From IMG/VR virus record IMGVR_UViG_3300030382_000918, positions 1 to 21,858 of that record: a DNA stretch of 21,858 nt, one strand, 5' to 3'. This document shows positions 21,108 to 21,858 of the stretch, piece after piece (the stretch's first letter is position 1; each line of letters starts with the position of its first letter). Source of the DNA: a virus. A model generated the notes under the pieces. That model searched no databases. It was given only the letters and a program-made list of their open reading frames with translations, and was not told the DNA's origin. The position numbers and the translations under genes are program-made.

Positions 21108-21245
21108 TTAATAATCTTTTAATTTTTGATCAATTATTTTTTTTGTATCTTCTAAATATTTTTTTTTATTATTAATAACTTGAGATTTATATTTAGGCCT
21201 TCTCAATGCTTTAGCTACTGGATTATCTTTTAATGTTTTTATCAT
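21108..21245 (-). CDS. Very small basic protein (45 aa)
   Basis: A 46-codon frame fills an otherwise empty 137-base gap exactly. It starts at ATG 21245, overlapping the previous stop as TAATG, and its TAA abuts the ATG of the next gene. The product begins MIKTLKDNPVAKALRRPKY and is about 29% Lys/Arg (11 Lys, 2 Arg of 45). The NPVAKAL-R block resembles short basic proteins I recall from marine phages, usually near the poly-lysine protein, as here. Perfect fit between neighbours and the protein pattern make it likely real. A DNA- or RNA-binding role is only suggested by charge. Confidence 0.7.
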   Translation of the reverse strand: MIKTLKDNPVAKALRRPKYKSQVINNKKKYLEDTKKIIDQKLKDY

Positions 21246-21478
21246 TAATTTCCAGTAGGATTCTCCGTTAAGATCTTAATGATTCTCTTTCTCCCCATGT
21301 CTATCTCAACCTCAGCCTCCACTTGCACACACTGCATGAATATTCCCTCTTGATCGGGGCCAATGTTTTGCATAGCTACACGTTTGGTTTTAAGACAATC
21401 AGCCATTCCCTCAGTTGGCACTGTCTCAATTATCGAACCGTTAGTTATAAGTAGTACTGCGAATAGTGTTTCAATCAT
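21245..21478 (-). CDS. Small exported or membrane-associated protein (77 aa)
   Basis: The first 15 residues (MIETLFAVLLITNGS) are hydrophobic and may be a short signal or membrane anchor. The rest is small and mixed, with Cys28 (MADCLKTKR) and Cys50 (GIFMQCVQVEAEVEIDMG), which could form a disulfide outside the cytoplasm. TAATG overlaps join it to both neighbours. I recall similar two-Cys short proteins in marine phage late regions, but no function is known. It belongs to the run of envelope-directed small proteins. Confidence 0.7.
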   Translation of the reverse strand: MIETLFAVLLITNGSIIETVPTEGMADCLKTKRVAMQNIGPDQEGIFMQCVQVEAEVEIDMGRKRIIKILTENPTGN

Positions 21479-21840
21479 TAGTGTGATAACCCATTCGCTC
21501 TAATTTTATCAAGTAGCATTTCAACATCTATCATACGTTCTTCAATGAATTGTATTTGCATATTTAATTTTGAAATTTCAGGAATCTCTGCATTAACATG
21601 AGTACGAAGTTCTTCTTGTGTTTTTGACAGCCATTCCACGAGCATGTAGAGCTCGTTTACTTGTGGACTGACCATGGTGCCTTTGGGGACACCCTCAATA
21701 AAATCATTAGCAGCTTCCATGTCTTGTGCCATCAACTGTTGATTTGTTTCAATTTTATTTAAGCGCTCAATCACCCCGAAATATGACATAGTTCCTATCC
21801 CGACGGCGAATAATATGGCCAAAAGGTTTTTGGCCGGCAT
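21478..21840 (-). CDS. Membrane-anchored coiled-coil protein (120 aa), start uncertain
   Basis: Residues 4-22 form a membrane segment (KNLLAILFAVGIGTMSYFG). The remainder is helical and charged (VIERLNKIETNQQLMAQDME, EELRTHVNAEIPEISKLNMQ, IQFIEERMIDVEMLLDKI) with heptad character, placing a coiled coil in the periplasm or on the inner face. It is the first gene in the window. The frame stays open to the right edge, and the ATG at 21840 has no obvious ribosome site, so the real start may lie outside. Its stop overlaps the next start as TAATG. It could be an inner-membrane spanin or other envelope protein. Confidence 0.7.
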   Translation of the reverse strand: MPAKNLLAILFAVGIGTMSYFGVIERLNKIETNQQLMAQDMEAANDFIEGVPKGTMVSPQVNELYMLVEWLSKTQEELRTHVNAEIPEISKLNMQIQFIEERMIDVEMLLDKIRANGLSH

Positions 21841-21858
21841 GCTGATGTTTGTGGCTTC

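Noticed and set aside
1-21858. tRNA genes, integrase, attachment sites and defence islands
   Set aside because: I saw no cloverleaf, recombinase motif or known defence protein; all space is filled by virion and accessory genes.

Overview
The window looks like part of the late (virion-assembly) region of an AT-rich tailed marine bacteriophage. Every gene I can support lies on the minus strand, so transcription runs from the right end (21858) to the left end (1). I see no tRNA, rRNA, CRISPR array, transposase or integrase, and no gene-free stretch over 300 bases. I see a major capsid protein, a scaffold, P22-gp4-like and SU10-like connector proteins, a P22-gp10-like stabilisation protein, a repeat-rich fibre and large ejection-type proteins, but no tape-measure gene, tail tube or sheath. 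This best fits a podovirus-like virion. Several protein families, including the poly-lysine small protein, the 214-residue protein and the GroES and Hsp20 genes, recall marine phages of SAR11, SAR116 or cyanobacteria. The exact host cannot be read from this sequence.

Layout in transcription order. (1) 21840 to 18075 is an accessory module. It holds four small proteins with an N-terminal membrane or export segment, two very basic small proteins, a conserved 214-residue protein, an Hsp20-type small heat-shock protein, a 68-residue protein and a GroES-like co-chaperonin. No GroEL is visible. (2) 17974 to 14881 is the head module: scaffold, a 155-residue protein, a 201-residue probable head decoration protein and the major capsid protein, ending in a good intrinsic terminator. 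(3) 14739 to 5202 holds the minor structural, connector and fibre genes. These include a 66-residue holin-like membrane protein, the gp4-like protein, the SU10-like adaptor, a 916-residue fibre with a self-cleaving S74 chaperone, and the stabilisation protein. (4) 5155 to 1 holds four genes that look like internal or ejection proteins. The last has a lytic-transglycosylase-like N-terminus and runs off the left edge.

How it fits together. The scaffold and capsid protein build the procapsid, and the phage GroES probably pairs with the host GroEL to fold capsid or other virion proteins. The connector set closes the filled head, the fibre contacts the host, and the ejection proteins open the cell wall. 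Genes are packed tightly: eight junctions use an overlapping TAATG stop-start.

The strongest unexplained signals are regulatory. Three sites match the sigma-70 consensus exactly (TTGACA, 17 bases, TATAAT), all in the transcribed direction. One drives hsp20, one drives a membrane protein gene, and one sits inside the adaptor gene. The hsp20 start codon directly follows a 24-base inverted repeat that buries its ribosome binding site behind a UUGCU element, which resembles a ROSE-type RNA thermometer. Portal and terminase genes are not in the window; they probably lie beyond the right edge.
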